The notes under the pieces: model-generated | Told to the model about the DNA's origin: nothing | Seen by the model: the letters and a program-made list of their open reading frames with translations, nothing else | Databases searched by the model: none | DNA from: Turicibacter faecis | GTDB lineage: Bacteria; Bacillota_I; Bacilli_A; MOL361; Turicibacteraceae | Length of the DNA stretch: 64,000 nt | NCBI RefSeq assembly: GCF_037076425.1 | Contig: NZ_AP028127.1 | Span: 1,673,501 to 1,737,500, forward strand | Direction of reading: 5' to 3' | Made by a program: the position numbers and the translations under genes | Part shown: positions 55,636 through 64,000 of the stretch, piece by piece | Layout of the letters: each line of letters begins with the position of its first letter | How positions within the stretch are numbered: the first letter of the stretch is position 1

Positions 55636-56072
55636 TAAAAATCACCTCTTCATGATATACAAATTGATTTTACTACAACTTTAAACCGTTGTCACGGCTT
55701 TAGCCAAAAAATGTTATAACGTTTAAGTAAAAGAGATAACGCTTTCTACATGACACATAAATCCAATTTATAAGCTCTCCTGTTCCACGTCTATCTTACC
55801 AAAAATTTCATAAGTAACCCCTCCTTAACTTCCAAGGTTATCTTTTAATTCGAAGGACATCGACGCTAAGAAAAACTAGTACCTTTTGATCATGCAAAAA
55901 TATGAGTTAGGAGACATCGAATGGAAGCACTTCTTACTAGGAGTATGCAAGTTAAAACATCTACCTCTTAAGCTAAACTTTTCTATTTAAAATAAAAGAA
56001 CCTATAGGCCCACACTTTTTTTAAGTGTCTCTCTTATAGGTTCTCATTCAGCCAAAGTCGACGAATGTTTAA
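55636..56072 (-). other. Gap between ytfJ and ytxK
   Basis: 437 bases where Bacillus has tpx. No gene with a ribosome binding site is visible. The right part holds the ytfJ terminator (55996-56046). The left 350 bases show nothing I can name. Confidence 0.5.
55996..56046 (-). terminator. ytfIJ terminator
   Basis: AGAACCTATA and TATAGGTTCT form the outer stem of a 48-base hairpin with an inner ACACTT/AAGTGT pairing. Downstream sequence on the minus strand is TTTTATTTT. Confidence 0.7.
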
Positions 56073-56489
56073 TCATTTCGCAACAGTCTCATTTTTTTCT
56101 GCCGCTTTAGATCCCGATTTATCAAATTCATTCACGATATTATTTATAAACTTAGGGGCTTGATCCAATAATCGCTCATAAAGTGACGTACGTTCCTCAA
56201 CGTGTTTTAACTCAACCCCAGATTCATTGACGATTAAAAAGGCAATGGGTGTAATCGAAACTCCACCACCACTTCCGCCCCCAAATGGAGAACCATCGGT
56301 TGTTGATTTGCGCTCAGTTTCAAATTCGCTACCTCCCGCTCCAAATCCAAAACTTACTTTAGAAACAGGAATAATCGTGTCCCCGTGATCTGTTTTTAAA
56401 GGATTTCCAACAATGGTATCGACATCAACCATTTTCTTCAAGCTTTCCATTGAAATTTTCATTAAATTATGTATTGGATGTTCTGCCAT
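56073..56489 (-). CDS. ytfJ: GerW/YtfJ family sporulation protein
   Basis: 138 residues from the ATG at 56489, with GAGGAGG 8 bases upstream. Family pattern: EHPIHNLMKISMESLKKMVD at the start, a central VSFGFGAGGSEFE, and the glycine-rich SPFGGGSGGGVSITPIAFLI. YtfJ (GerW) is made in the forespore and is needed for L-alanine germination in some Bacilli. Its start lies 5 bases past the ytfI stop, as in the Bacillus ytfIJ pair. Confidence 0.92.
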   Translation of the reverse strand: MAEHPIHNLMKISMESLKKMVDVDTIVGNPLKTDHGDTIIPVSKVSFGFGAGGSEFETERKSTTDGSPFGGGSGGGVSITPIAFLIVNESGVELKHVEERTSLYERLLDQAPKFINNIVNEFDKSGSKAAEKNETVAK

Positions 56490-56493
56490 AAAA

Positions 56494-57267
56494 TTATTCC
56501 TCCTCAATTTTTAGCATCCGTTTAATTGTTAATAATTCTTTAAAGGATAACAAAAGAACAAGTATAATATCGACGATTCGAAACGAGAGTATACATGAAA
56601 GGCTAATAAAAAGTGAATTCCCCTTAAATTTACTTTTTACATCAAAGTGATAGTGATCCACTTTCTTAACGTATCTTTCAATAAAGGCATAAAAATTGGC
56701 TTGAAATGTCCACAATGCTCCGATGATGCACCCGGTGGTCATGGCATCGTCTAAACTGAAATCAATCATCGACTCTAAGCGATGAATTCTAATTCTATTC
56801 GTTAGACGAATAAGAACTTTTCGAGAGAGTTTAAAAATCGTCTTGCCCCGTCTAATCATAGATTTTATCGCTCTCATATCTAATTTGCGTGTCACCTTTT
56901 TTTGTTTAATCTTAACTGCCCTTGTCTTTTTCCGACGCTTCTTCCTAGTGCCCCCCATCTCCTTCTTCGGCATCGATGGAGATGGATCAACAATCGGCTC
57001 TTTTTTAACTTTAACTGTTTCCTTAAATTCAACCCGGGTCAACTCTTGTTTTGTTTCCTCTTGAACCCTCGCAAACTGGGATTCTACCTTCTCCTTCGTA
57101 GAATCCTTTAAAAAATCAGTCATCTCTAAGCGATACTTCAGCCAAAGATAGCGTAACTCAACCCACCCATCCTGCTGATTTAAAAACAATTCAACTTTAA
57201 TTTTTATAAATGACAAAATAATAATGAGTCCTAATAAGACAAGTAAAAAATAACCGATAAACCGCAT
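56494..57267 (-). CDS. ytfI: YtfI-like DUF2953 membrane protein
   Basis: 257 residues: N-terminal membrane segment (about 3-20), a beta-rich stretch, a highly basic low-complexity linker (about 90-135, many Lys/Arg), then DUF2953-like sequence (TGCIIGALWTFQANFYAFI, VKSKFKGNSLFISLSCILSF) ending in a second membrane segment. Function unknown; sporulation-linked by its pairing with ytfJ, which starts right after it. Confidence 0.85.
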   Translation of the reverse strand: MRFIGYFLLVLLGLIIILSFIKIKVELFLNQQDGWVELRYLWLKYRLEMTDFLKDSTKEKVESQFARVQEETKQELTRVEFKETVKVKKEPIVDPSPSMPKKEMGGTRKKRRKKTRAVKIKQKKVTRKLDMRAIKSMIRRGKTIFKLSRKVLIRLTNRIRIHRLESMIDFSLDDAMTTGCIIGALWTFQANFYAFIERYVKKVDHYHFDVKSKFKGNSLFISLSCILSFRIVDIILVLLLSFKELLTIKRMLKIEEE

Positions 57268-57346
57268 GACGTAATCCCCTTAATTTTTTATTTTTCCATA
57301 GTATGGATGAAATACCTTTCTTTTATACTTCTAGATGATCTTCTCA

Positions 57347-57385
57347 AATAAAAAAACATTAGCTCATTTAGCTAACGTTTTTTGT
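57347..57385 (-). terminator. asnB terminator
   Basis: AAAAAACGTTAGCTAAA and TGAGCTAATGTTTTTTTA make an imperfect stem at the end of asnB, with T run on the minus strand. Confidence 0.75.
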
Positions 57386-57389
57386 TTTG

Positions 57390-59198
57390 CTATTCAATAA
57401 AATTAATATGATACTCTTTAAACCAAAGATGGAATTGATATAAATAAGCAATCAACTGTGGCTGTGTCATTAACTGTCCGAACCATGGACGTGTAATAAT
57501 CTCATCACTCGTATTGGCAAGAGCCCATAGTTTTTCCTCATCAAAAATCTCATGTAAAATTGAATCTGGATCATTCAATGCCTCTCTTAATAGCGCTTGG
57601 ATTAACTCTGTATAATGCGGATTATGGGTTTTAGGATATGGATTTTTTTTACGATACAACACTTCATCCGGCAATACTCCCTCTAAAGCTTTACGTAATA
57701 ATCCTTTTTCCATTCCACCATGAAATTTCATTTCCCATGGAATATTATATAGATACTCCATTAGACGATGGTCGGCAAATGGAACCCTAACTTCAAGACT
57801 CGCTCCCATGCTCATTCGATCTTTGCGATCTAGTAAGGTTGTCATAAACCATTTCGTATTTAAATACGTCAACTGACGTTTTTCATTATTTAATACACTA
57901 TCTCCTTCTAAAATAGGGGCACTCGCAATCGATTCATTAAATCGTTTCGTTGCATAGCCAACAAGATCTAACTTCTCTTGCCATTCCGGTTTTAAAAGTG
58001 TATTACGAATCGCTAAATCACGAAGCCATGGAAACATTCCATTCATCGGTTCACGGTAAAACCAAGGATATCCCCCAAAAATTTCATCGGCGCATTCTCC
58101 TGATAAACTCACGGTATAATCCTCTTTAATTTTTTTACAAAACCAGTAAAGCGATGAATCGACATCTGCCATCCCCGGCATATCTCTAAAATAAACAGCA
58201 TCCTTTAAGGCATCAGCCAAATCCTGATTACTAATGACGCAATAATGATGATGGGTTTGATTTAAATCCGAGATGAGTTTAATAAAATCATTATCTTGAG
58301 AGACCGTAAAAGCGGTTTTTTTAAAGTATTTCACGTTATCTTCATAATCAATAGAGAACGTATGTAAATTTTTAATTTCCTGGGCAGCGATAGCTGTAAT
58401 GGCGGATGAGTCCACCCCTCCTGATAAAAACGTACATAATGGAACATCTGAAACGAGTTGTCGTTTAATAGCATCTAACAAAATATCCCTTGTTTTAGCG
58501 ACAGTCGTCTCGAAATCATCGACATGTTCAGACGCCGTTAATTCCCAGTACTGCTCTTCCTTTTTACTTCCACTTGAGACGTTCATATAATGTCCTGGCT
58601 TCAACTCTTTGATTCCCTTATATAGTCCGTGACCCGGTGTATGAGACGGCCCAACCCCTAACAACTCTCTAAATCCTTCTAGCGTAATTTCATTTTTTTT
58701 CGTATACTGTAAAATCTGTTTTTGTTCCGAAGCAAAAATAATTCCATCTGGTAATTCATAATAATACAGCGGTTTAACACCGGCACGATCTCTCGCTACG
58801 AACAATCGCTGTTCCTTACTGTCCCAAACTGCAAATGCATAAATTCCGTTTAATTTCTCAACAACTCGCTCTTGAAAGCAAACGTAAGCTTTTAAAAGTA
58901 CCTCCGTATCCGAATGTCCTTTAAACGTATATCCCGCTTTCAATAACTCCTGACGAATTTCTTCCGTATTATAGAGCTCACCATTATAAACCATTGTATA
59001 TTGGTGAAAAGACATCGGTTGTTTTCCTTGTTCAATATCAACCACTGATAACCGGCGGTGACCTAAGAAAACATGTTGATCATAAAAGGTTCCCCCTTCG
59101 TCAGGTCCCCGATGTAAAACAGCCTGTACACAACTCATATCATAAGGTGTCCTCACCTCATTCAAATGATAATTTACAACCCCAAAAATTCCACACAT
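57390..59198 (-). CDS. asnB: Asparagine synthase (glutamine-hydrolysing)
   Basis: 602 residues. The N-terminal glutaminase begins MCGIFGVVNY, giving the catalytic Cys2, with HRGPDEGG near 30. The synthetase half has the PP-loop FLSGGVDSSAITAIA near 260 and LSGECADEIFGGYPWFYRE near 360. It converts aspartate and glutamine to asparagine with ATP. Single-gene unit; no T-box or other leader is visible upstream. Confidence 0.95.
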   Translation of the reverse strand: MCGIFGVVNYHLNEVRTPYDMSCVQAVLHRGPDEGGTFYDQHVFLGHRRLSVVDIEQGKQPMSFHQYTMVYNGELYNTEEIRQELLKAGYTFKGHSDTEVLLKAYVCFQERVVEKLNGIYAFAVWDSKEQRLFVARDRAGVKPLYYYELPDGIIFASEQKQILQYTKKNEITLEGFRELLGVGPSHTPGHGLYKGIKELKPGHYMNVSSGSKKEEQYWELTASEHVDDFETTVAKTRDILLDAIKRQLVSDVPLCTFLSGGVDSSAITAIAAQEIKNLHTFSIDYEDNVKYFKKTAFTVSQDNDFIKLISDLNQTHHHYCVISNQDLADALKDAVYFRDMPGMADVDSSLYWFCKKIKEDYTVSLSGECADEIFGGYPWFYREPMNGMFPWLRDLAIRNTLLKPEWQEKLDLVGYATKRFNESIASAPILEGDSVLNNEKRQLTYLNTKWFMTTLLDRKDRMSMGASLEVRVPFADHRLMEYLYNIPWEMKFHGGMEKGLLRKALEGVLPDEVLYRKKNPYPKTHNPHYTELIQALLREALNDPDSILHEIFDEEKLWALANTSDEIITRPWFGQLMTQPQLIAYLYQFHLWFKEYHINFIE

Positions 59199-59430
59199 AT
59201 CACCATCTCCTTACCTATTCCCTTATGGGGTTAAATGGAAAAAACATTGTACGACATATTCTATGCGAAAGACTCCATATTGAAACATGTTTTTTCTTCT
59301 GCTAAAATATTTTTATCAAAAATGCAAAAAATCGACTTCAGGAGAAGTGTCTTATAGGACACCATGCTCCCCCACTTAAGCGATTTAGACGCATATAACC
59401 TATTATTTACCCCAAGCGGAGGCGACTAAA

Positions 59431-59658
59431 ATGAAAACTCTACTGATTAAACTCATTCGATTTTATCAAAAATACATTTCCGTTCAAACAGGACCTAACT
59501 GCCGCTTTATTCCGACCTGTTCGCAATATGCTATCGAGGCTATCGAATCTCATGGGGCGTTAAAAGGAGGATGGCTAGCAATCCGAAGAATTTTAAGGTG
59601 TAACCCCTTTGGAAAAATGGGATATGATCCTGTTCCACAGAAAAAAAAGAAAAAATAA
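59431..59658 (+). CDS. yidD: Membrane protein insertion efficiency factor YidD
   Basis: 75 residues with the full YidD core: [19 protein letters not shown], the PTCSQYA motif and [16 protein letters not shown], then a Lys tail. It is a small amphipathic protein that helps YidC-mediated insertion. AAGCGGAGGCG precedes the ATG. It stands alone here rather than next to rnpA or yidC. Confidence 0.96.
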   Translation: MKTLLIKLIRFYQKYISVQTGPNCRFIPTCSQYAIEAIESHGALKGGWLAIRRILRCNPFGKMGYDPVPQKKKKK

Positions 59659-59753
59659 TAAAAATTCTTAAAATAATTGGCGTTAATTAAGTGATAATGC
59701 GTAAAATATAATAGATTTAAAAGGTATTATTTTGTATAGGGGGATTTCAGATT

Positions 59754-60395
59754 ATGGAACTCATTTCTTTTTTAGAATATATTGGCGTGTTTGTGTTCGC
59801 CGCTTCTGGGGCAATCTGTGCCATCGAAAATAGGATGGATTTCTTCGGAATATTAACCTTAGCCGCTGTAACAGCAATGGGCGGTGGTGTCATTCGTGAT
59901 GTTGTAACGAATATCGGAATTCCTGCATTATTTTCAGACTATATATCAATAGGAATTATCCTTCTTTCAACCACGTTGACTATTATCTTTCGTGGTAAAA
60001 TAAAATGGAAAACTTCATTTCTTCTTTTAGATGCGATTGGTTTAGCCGTTTTTACCGTTGCTGCGGGCATGAAAGCCATTGAACTACATTATAACTTCTT
60101 AACCTTTATCTTTGTTTCCCTTATCACAGCAATAGGGGGTGGCGTCGTTCGTGACATTCTTTCTAAAAGAGTCCCAATTATTTTAAAAAGAGAAATATAT
60201 GCGGTTGCCTCCCTCATTGGATCTACTGTGTTTTGGATAATAAGTCCTTGGATTGGTATTTATCTGAGCTCCTATCTCTGCCTTACTCTTATCTTTATGA
60301 TCCGTATTTTTACTTACTATTATCATATTCACTTGCCGTATATTGAAAACGGAAAAATCATCTTTTACTTTAATCAAAAAAAATCCGATGATTGA
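59754..60395 (+). CDS. TRIC cation channel family protein (UPF0126)
   Basis: 213 residues with seven likely membrane spans in two repeated halves, each with the TRIC glycine signature: AMGGGVIRDVVTNI near 42 and AIGGGVVRDILSKR near 127. Prokaryotic TRIC channels conduct potassium or sodium, though their physiological roles are unclear. AGGGGGAT lies before the ATG. A terminator overlaps the end of the gene. Confidence 0.9.
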   Translation: MELISFLEYIGVFVFAASGAICAIENRMDFFGILTLAAVTAMGGGVIRDVVTNIGIPALFSDYISIGIILLSTTLTIIFRGKIKWKTSFLLLDAIGLAVFTVAAGMKAIELHYNFLTFIFVSLITAIGGGVVRDILSKRVPIILKREIYAVASLIGSTVFWIISPWIGIYLSSYLCLTLIFMIRIFTYYYHIHLPYIENGKIIFYFNQKKSDD

Positions 60396-60409
60396 TTCAT
60401 CGGGTTTTT
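60380..60409 (+). terminator. Terminator of the TRIC gene
   Basis: AAATCCGATGA-TTGAT-TCATCGGGTTTTTATT; the stem begins inside the last codons of the gene. Confidence 0.85.
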
Positions 60410-60473
60410 ATTTGCTCTCTTTTTAAAAAAAGGTATAATAGTTTTATCTTTAAGAAATGTTGTGGTGATAAAT

Positions 60474-62381
60474 TTGAATTTAATGACAATTGAAAATATA
60501 AGCAAAAGTTACTCAGTAAAAACGTTACTTAAAAACATCTCATTTGGGATTAGTGAAGGCGAGAAAATAGGGATTATTGGGGTTAATGGAACCGGAAAAT
60601 CAACGCTTCTTAAAATTATTGCGGGTGTCGAGACCCCTGAAACAGGGAAAATTACCAAGGGAAATCGGGTACGAGTAGAATATTTATCACAAAATCCAAA
60701 CTTTGACGAAGAGGCATCCGTTTTAGAGCAAGTATTCAAGGGAAATTCTAAGGAAATGCAACTTTTACGAGAATATCAAGAGATCCTTGAAACTTTGCAA
60801 ACTCATTACGATGATAAAATAAATGAAAGACTTTTAAAAGTTCAGGATCAAATTGACCGTTTAAACCTATGGGATTTAGAAAGTGAAGCGAAATCCGTAT
60901 TAACAAAATTAGGCATTATTAATTTTTCCCAAAAAGTAAAGGAATTATCGGGGGGACAAAAAAAGCGAGTTGCACTCGCATCGGCACTCATTACCCCATG
61001 TGAGCTATTGATTTTAGATGAGCCTACCAATCACCTGGATAACGAAACAATATCTAAATTAGAAGATCATTTAAATAGTCGTAAAGGGGCCCTTCTTATG
61101 ATCACGCACGACCGTTATTTTCTTGATCGGGTTACCAATCGTATTATTGAGCTTGATCACGGAAACCTCTATAGCTATGATGGGAACTATTCTCTATTTC
61201 TTGAAAAGAAGATGGAACGTCTTCAACTTGAAGCGGCGATGGAAGATAAGCGACAAAATTTACTTCGAAAAGAGTTAGCCTGGGTTAGACGGGGAGCCCA
61301 AGCCCGTTCCACAAAACAAAAAGCACGATTACAGCGTTTTGATGAACTAAAAAATAAAGAGAAACCTACCAATCAAGAAAGCATTGATATTTCAGTCGCA
61401 TCTACACGATTAGGTCGAAAAATAATGGAATTCAATCATCTCCATAAATCTTTTGATGGCCGTTGTCTGATTGAAGATCTCGATTACACATTAGCAAGAA
61501 CAGACCGTATCGGAATTGTTGGACCAAATGGAATCGGTAAATCAACACTTATTAACCTTATTCGCGGAAAAATAGCTCCGGATAGTGGAAGCATCGAAAT
61601 CGGAGAAACAGTTAAAATTGGTTGTTTCGCCCAAGAGAGTGAGGAAATGAACCCTAACCTCCGAGCGATTGATTATATTAAAGAAAAACGTGAATACATT
61701 GAAACAGCTGATGGAACACGTATTACCGCTTCACAGATGTGCGAACGATTCCTCTTCGATGGGCACCTCCAATATTCTCAAATTGGAACTCTATCTGGGG
61801 GCGAAAGACGTCGTCTCTACCTACTCCGTATTCTAATGGATGCTCCTAACGTACTCCTCCTTGATGAACCTACCAATGATCTTGATATCGATACTTTACG
61901 TCGTCTTGAAGATTATCTTGATGATTTTAACGGAATTGTCATAACCGTTTCCCATGACCGTTACTTCCTCGACCGAGTTTGTAATAAAATATTTGCTTAT
62001 GAAGGCGAGGGGAAAATTACCATCTATACTGGAAATTATAGTGACTACCTTGTCTTCAAAGAAGCAAATCCCTCAAAAAACGAAATCACGAGTGAGAACA
62101 AAAATAAGGAAGCAAGTAAATCTAAGCCACGTCGTGAAAAAAAATTAAAATTTACATTCCAAGAACAAAAGGAGTTTGAAACCATTGATGATGAAATTGC
62201 TACATTAGAGGAAAAGATAGAGCAATTTAATCAGGAATTAATCAAACATGCCACTGATTATGTGAAACTTCAGGATATTATGGCACAAAAAGAAATAATA
62301 GAGGAAGAATTAGCCCATAAATATGAGCGATGGGAATACTTAAATCAATTAGCTGAAGAAATTGAAAATAAAAGTAAGTAA
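60474..62381 (+). CDS. ABC-F family ATPase (Uup/YfmR type)
   Basis: About 635 residues. Two ABC domains without membrane segments: Walker A GVNGTGKSTLLK near 40 and GPNGIGKSTLIN near 350, signatures ELSGGQKKR and LSGGERRR, Walker B LLILDEPTNHLD and LLLDEPTNDLD. The inter-domain linker is about 80 residues, and a C-terminal coiled coil (about 560-635) after a basic stretch marks the Uup/YfmR subgroup, which acts on ribosomes or stalled translation. GGTGAT lies 5 bases before the TTG at 60474; an ATG at 60483 or a GTG at 60462 are alternatives. Confidence 0.9.
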   Translation: MNLMTIENISKSYSVKTLLKNISFGISEGEKIGIIGVNGTGKSTLLKIIAGVETPETGKITKGNRVRVEYLSQNPNFDEEASVLEQVFKGNSKEMQLLREYQEILETLQTHYDDKINERLLKVQDQIDRLNLWDLESEAKSVLTKLGIINFSQKVKELSGGQKKRVALASALITPCELLILDEPTNHLDNETISKLEDHLNSRKGALLMITHDRYFLDRVTNRIIELDHGNLYSYDGNYSLFLEKKMERLQLEAAMEDKRQNLLRKELAWVRRGAQARSTKQKARLQRFDELKNKEKPTNQESIDISVASTRLGRKIMEFNHLHKSFDGRCLIEDLDYTLARTDRIGIVGPNGIGKSTLINLIRGKIAPDSGSIEIGETVKIGCFAQESEEMNPNLRAIDYIKEKREYIETADGTRITASQMCERFLFDGHLQYSQIGTLSGGERRRLYLLRILMDAPNVLLLDEPTNDLDIDTLRRLEDYLDDFNGIVITVSHDRYFLDRVCNKIFAYEGEGKITIYTGNYSDYLVFKEANPSKNEITSENKNKEASKSKPRREKKLKFTFQEQKEFETIDDEIATLEEKIEQFNQELIKHATDYVKLQDIMAQKEIIEEELAHKYERWEYLNQLAEEIENKSK

Positions 62382-62397
62382 ACAAACGAATACCCAA

Positions 62398-62485
62398 TAA
62401 AGTACCTTCATCGTAGACAAAAAAATAAAGCGGAACGGTCAATCATGATAGAACCGCTTTATCGTCTATGAGAGAGGTACTTTTT
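62398..62485 (+). terminator. Long hairpin after the ABC-F gene
   Basis: Three blocks pair in order: AAAGTACCT with AGGTACTTT, TAGAC with GTCTA, and ATAAAGCGG with CCGCTTTAT, around a 17-base loop, followed by TTTTTCTTAT. It is much longer than normal terminators, so it might also be a small mobile remnant. Confidence 0.6.
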
Positions 62486-62826
62486 CTTATACTCACCCCC
62501 CGTTTGCCCCATTCCAAACCATTAAAACGTCAAAGAATTAAAATTTATTTAAAGGAAGGGGAAAAAGGAAACTACTAATTCTAATGGTTTTGGGCCCCAA
62601 CATCTTAAATCCATCTATCGAAATTTAATTCATTGAAAAAATGCCTTAGATTCGACTCAATCAAAGCCCACAACTGCTGTTTAAAAAATGGCTCTTCAAG
62701 AAGCTTCACAGGGTCAAAGGCTTGTATTAAAAATTCATCACCCTTCCAACATCACATTCCTTCATTCGTTCAACGCAAATGTAAAGAGAGATTTACACCT
62801 ATCCCGCCATCTCGTACAAGACGTAT
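62486..62826. other. Non-coding stretch between ABC-F gene and IS30 element
   Basis: About 340 bases. A widely spaced inverted repeat, CCAAACCATTA near 62513 and TAATGGTTTTGG near 62581, is the only structure noticed. The frames present lack ribosome binding sites. Confidence 0.4.
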
Positions 62827-62879
62827 AAAAAAATACAGTATGAAATCTACACATAACTAGATTCATACCGTATTTTTTT
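62827..62879 (-). terminator. Hairpin at the end of the IS30 transposase gene
   Basis: AAAAAAATACGGTATGAA and TTCATACTGTATTTTTTT pair with one mismatch around a 17-base loop, with T runs on both sides. It lies 16 bases past the transposase stop. Confidence 0.75.
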
Positions 62880-62894
62880 ATTTATGACGAATTG

Positions 62895-63839
62895 TCAATA
62901 CAAATGCGACAGTTTCTCATGAAATAGCTCGAATGAAGTTTTCCAACCTAAGCATTTTCGTGGTCGATGATTAATGAGGAGGAGGGCTTCATCAATCTCT
63001 TTCTCACTAACTCGTGCTAAGTCCGTCTTCTTCGGAAAGAATTCTCGAAGAAGACCATTGGCATTTTCATTACTTCCTCTTTGCCAAGAGGAATAGGCGT
63101 CAGCGAAGTAAACAGGAACCTTTAAATCTGCTTCTACTTTGGAATAACAAGCAAACTCTTTTCCTCGATCAACGGTATAAGTTTTAAAGGTGTCTTTAGG
63201 AAAATGTTCATATAACTCACTAATCGCTCGGTACATTTCAGATGCTGAGCGATTTTCGATTTTAACGGTGACATAAAATCGTGTTTGACGTTCAATAAAT
63301 GTAGCTAAACATCCTTTACTTTTACCACGGCTTGAAACAACTGTATCAAGTTCCCAATGACCAAATGCCTGACGTTTTTTTACCTCTTTCGGACGTTGAT
63401 GAATTGATGTCCCAATGTTAAATCGTCCGCGTGTTTCTCGTGGTTTTCGGCGTTTTCCCTTTTGCCTTAAACAGCTTAAATCCCCTAACAAAATCGTTCC
63501 GTCATAAATCCAACGATAAATAGTTTTGAATGAAATAACACCCTTTAAAACCGTATTAGAAATTTGTTCAGGCGACCAGGTTAACTTTAAATAATGTTGG
63601 ATGGTTTGAATAACTTCTTCAGATTTGGTCTCTGGACGATGACAAACTAAGCGACGTTGCTCGGCTAATTCATCTGCTAGCTCTGCTTGATACGTCTTTT
63701 GAGTATTTCGTTTTAGTTCACGAGCAATGGTTGAATGATGACGATTTAATTGCCCCGCAATTTGTCTCGTTGAATAACCCATTTTTGAAAGAACTTCTAT
63801 ACGTGTACGCTCAAATGTGTTAAGATGTTTATAACTCAT
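62895..63839 (-). CDS. IS30-family transposase
   Basis: 314 residues, complete. N-terminal helix-turn-helix with MSYKHLNTFERTRIEVLSKM and STRQIAGQLNRHHSTIAREL; DDE catalytic core with first Asp in GHWELDTVV near 165, second in YTVDRGKEFACY near 225, and Glu in GSNENANGLLREFF near 260. Length is typical of IS30 members (about 310-340). GGAGATC precedes the ATG. Inverted repeats are not clear: GAATT with partly similar flanks occurs near 62886 and near 63892, but the match is weak, so I cannot set the ends of the element. Confidence 0.93.
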   Translation of the reverse strand: MSYKHLNTFERTRIEVLSKMGYSTRQIAGQLNRHHSTIARELKRNTQKTYQAELADELAEQRRLVCHRPETKSEEVIQTIQHYLKLTWSPEQISNTVLKGVISFKTIYRWIYDGTILLGDLSCLRQKGKRRKPRETRGRFNIGTSIHQRPKEVKKRQAFGHWELDTVVSSRGKSKGCLATFIERQTRFYVTVKIENRSASEMYRAISELYEHFPKDTFKTYTVDRGKEFACYSKVEADLKVPVYFADAYSSWQRGSNENANGLLREFFPKKTDLARVSEKEIDEALLLINHRPRKCLGWKTSFELFHEKLSHLY

Positions 63840-64000
63840 AAATAGATCTCCTTGTTAAGAATTTGGTGTGGTAACTTCATTCTATAACAAAGAATTCTAT
63901 TTATGAGCTTTTTTTATTTGTCGTACTTAATATTACAATCTGTCTTATATAAATGAATTCCTTAAAAGTTGTGAACTCATCGCTCATTTAGAGCCTTATA

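Noticed and set aside
56902..57111. Plus-strand frames within the Lys-rich linker of ytfI
   Set aside because: They arise from the low-complexity basic codons on the other strand and have no ribosome binding sites.
62633..62860. 75-codon plus-strand frame near the IS30 element
   Set aside because: Odd composition (many Lys, Ser, Cys), no ribosome binding site, and it runs into the terminator hairpin.
62880..63930. Exact IS30 terminal inverted repeats
   Set aside because: Only a GAATT core with weak flanking similarity could be matched at the two sides, too little to define ends or a target duplication.

Overview
The window is a low-GC chromosomal segment from a spore-forming member of the Bacillota. 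Gene content and order follow the Bacillus subtilis chromosome closely (spoVID-ysxE-valS-folC-spoIIB-radC-mreCD-spoIVFAB; polA-mutM-coaE-dnaB-dnaI-thrS-infC-rpmI-rplT; dnaE-pfkA-pyk; ackA-ytxK-ytfJ-ytfI). Many proteins are shorter or more diverged than in Bacillus, and several linked genes are absent at their usual places (mreB, minCD, maf, nrdR, tpx). A Turicibacter-like organism is my best guess; this is inference from gene content, not a database match. Most genes lie on the minus strand.

Region 1 (1-18.7 kb) joins cell shape, sporulation and translation. Transcribed leftward are infC-rpmI-rplT behind an L20-type leader, spoVID-ysxE (spore coat), valS behind a valine T-box, a PASTA-domain protein, folC, a SPOR-domain SpoIIB-like protein, radC, mreCD and the spoIVFA/spoIVFB pair that processes pro-sigma-K. 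Between the valS T-box terminator and the valS start lies about 1.8 kb of DNA without a credible gene. It carries seven copies of a 15-bp motif about 100 bp apart, plus a second small set of repeat-and-hairpin units.

Region 2 (18.7-31 kb) holds a 2.3-kb insert bounded by two near-identical copies of the thrS terminator. The insert carries an unknown anchored protein and a YycO-like permuted NlpC/P60 gene broken by one in-frame TAA. Then follow thrS with its T-box, dnaI, dnaB, coaE, mutM and polA.

Region 3 (31-40 kb) has a small membrane protein, a metallophosphoesterase-fold protein that has lost most metal ligands, a Tyr/Gln/Pro-rich probable coat protein, an AspT-type transporter, two tandem polysaccharide deacetylases with a coiled-coil membrane protein, and the PTS genes crr, ptsH and ptsI.

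Region 4 (40-46 kb) is the most interesting functional cluster: a polyprenyl diphosphate synthase, a type-II NADH dehydrogenase fused to a DoxX-like membrane domain, a lipoprotein with two FMN-binding-like repeats and an ApbE flavin transferase. This matches the core of the flavin-based extracellular electron transfer locus of Listeria (dmkB, ndh2, pplA, fmnB), without eetA/eetB. A compact GC-rich element with mutually exclusive pairings precedes apbE.

Region 5 (46-64 kb) has cotD, pyk, pfkA, dnaE, nrnA, ackA, ytxK, the sporulation genes ytfJ/ytfI, asnB, yidD, a TRIC-type channel, an ABC-F protein and a complete IS30-family transposase gene at the right edge. I saw no tRNA, rRNA or CRISPR.
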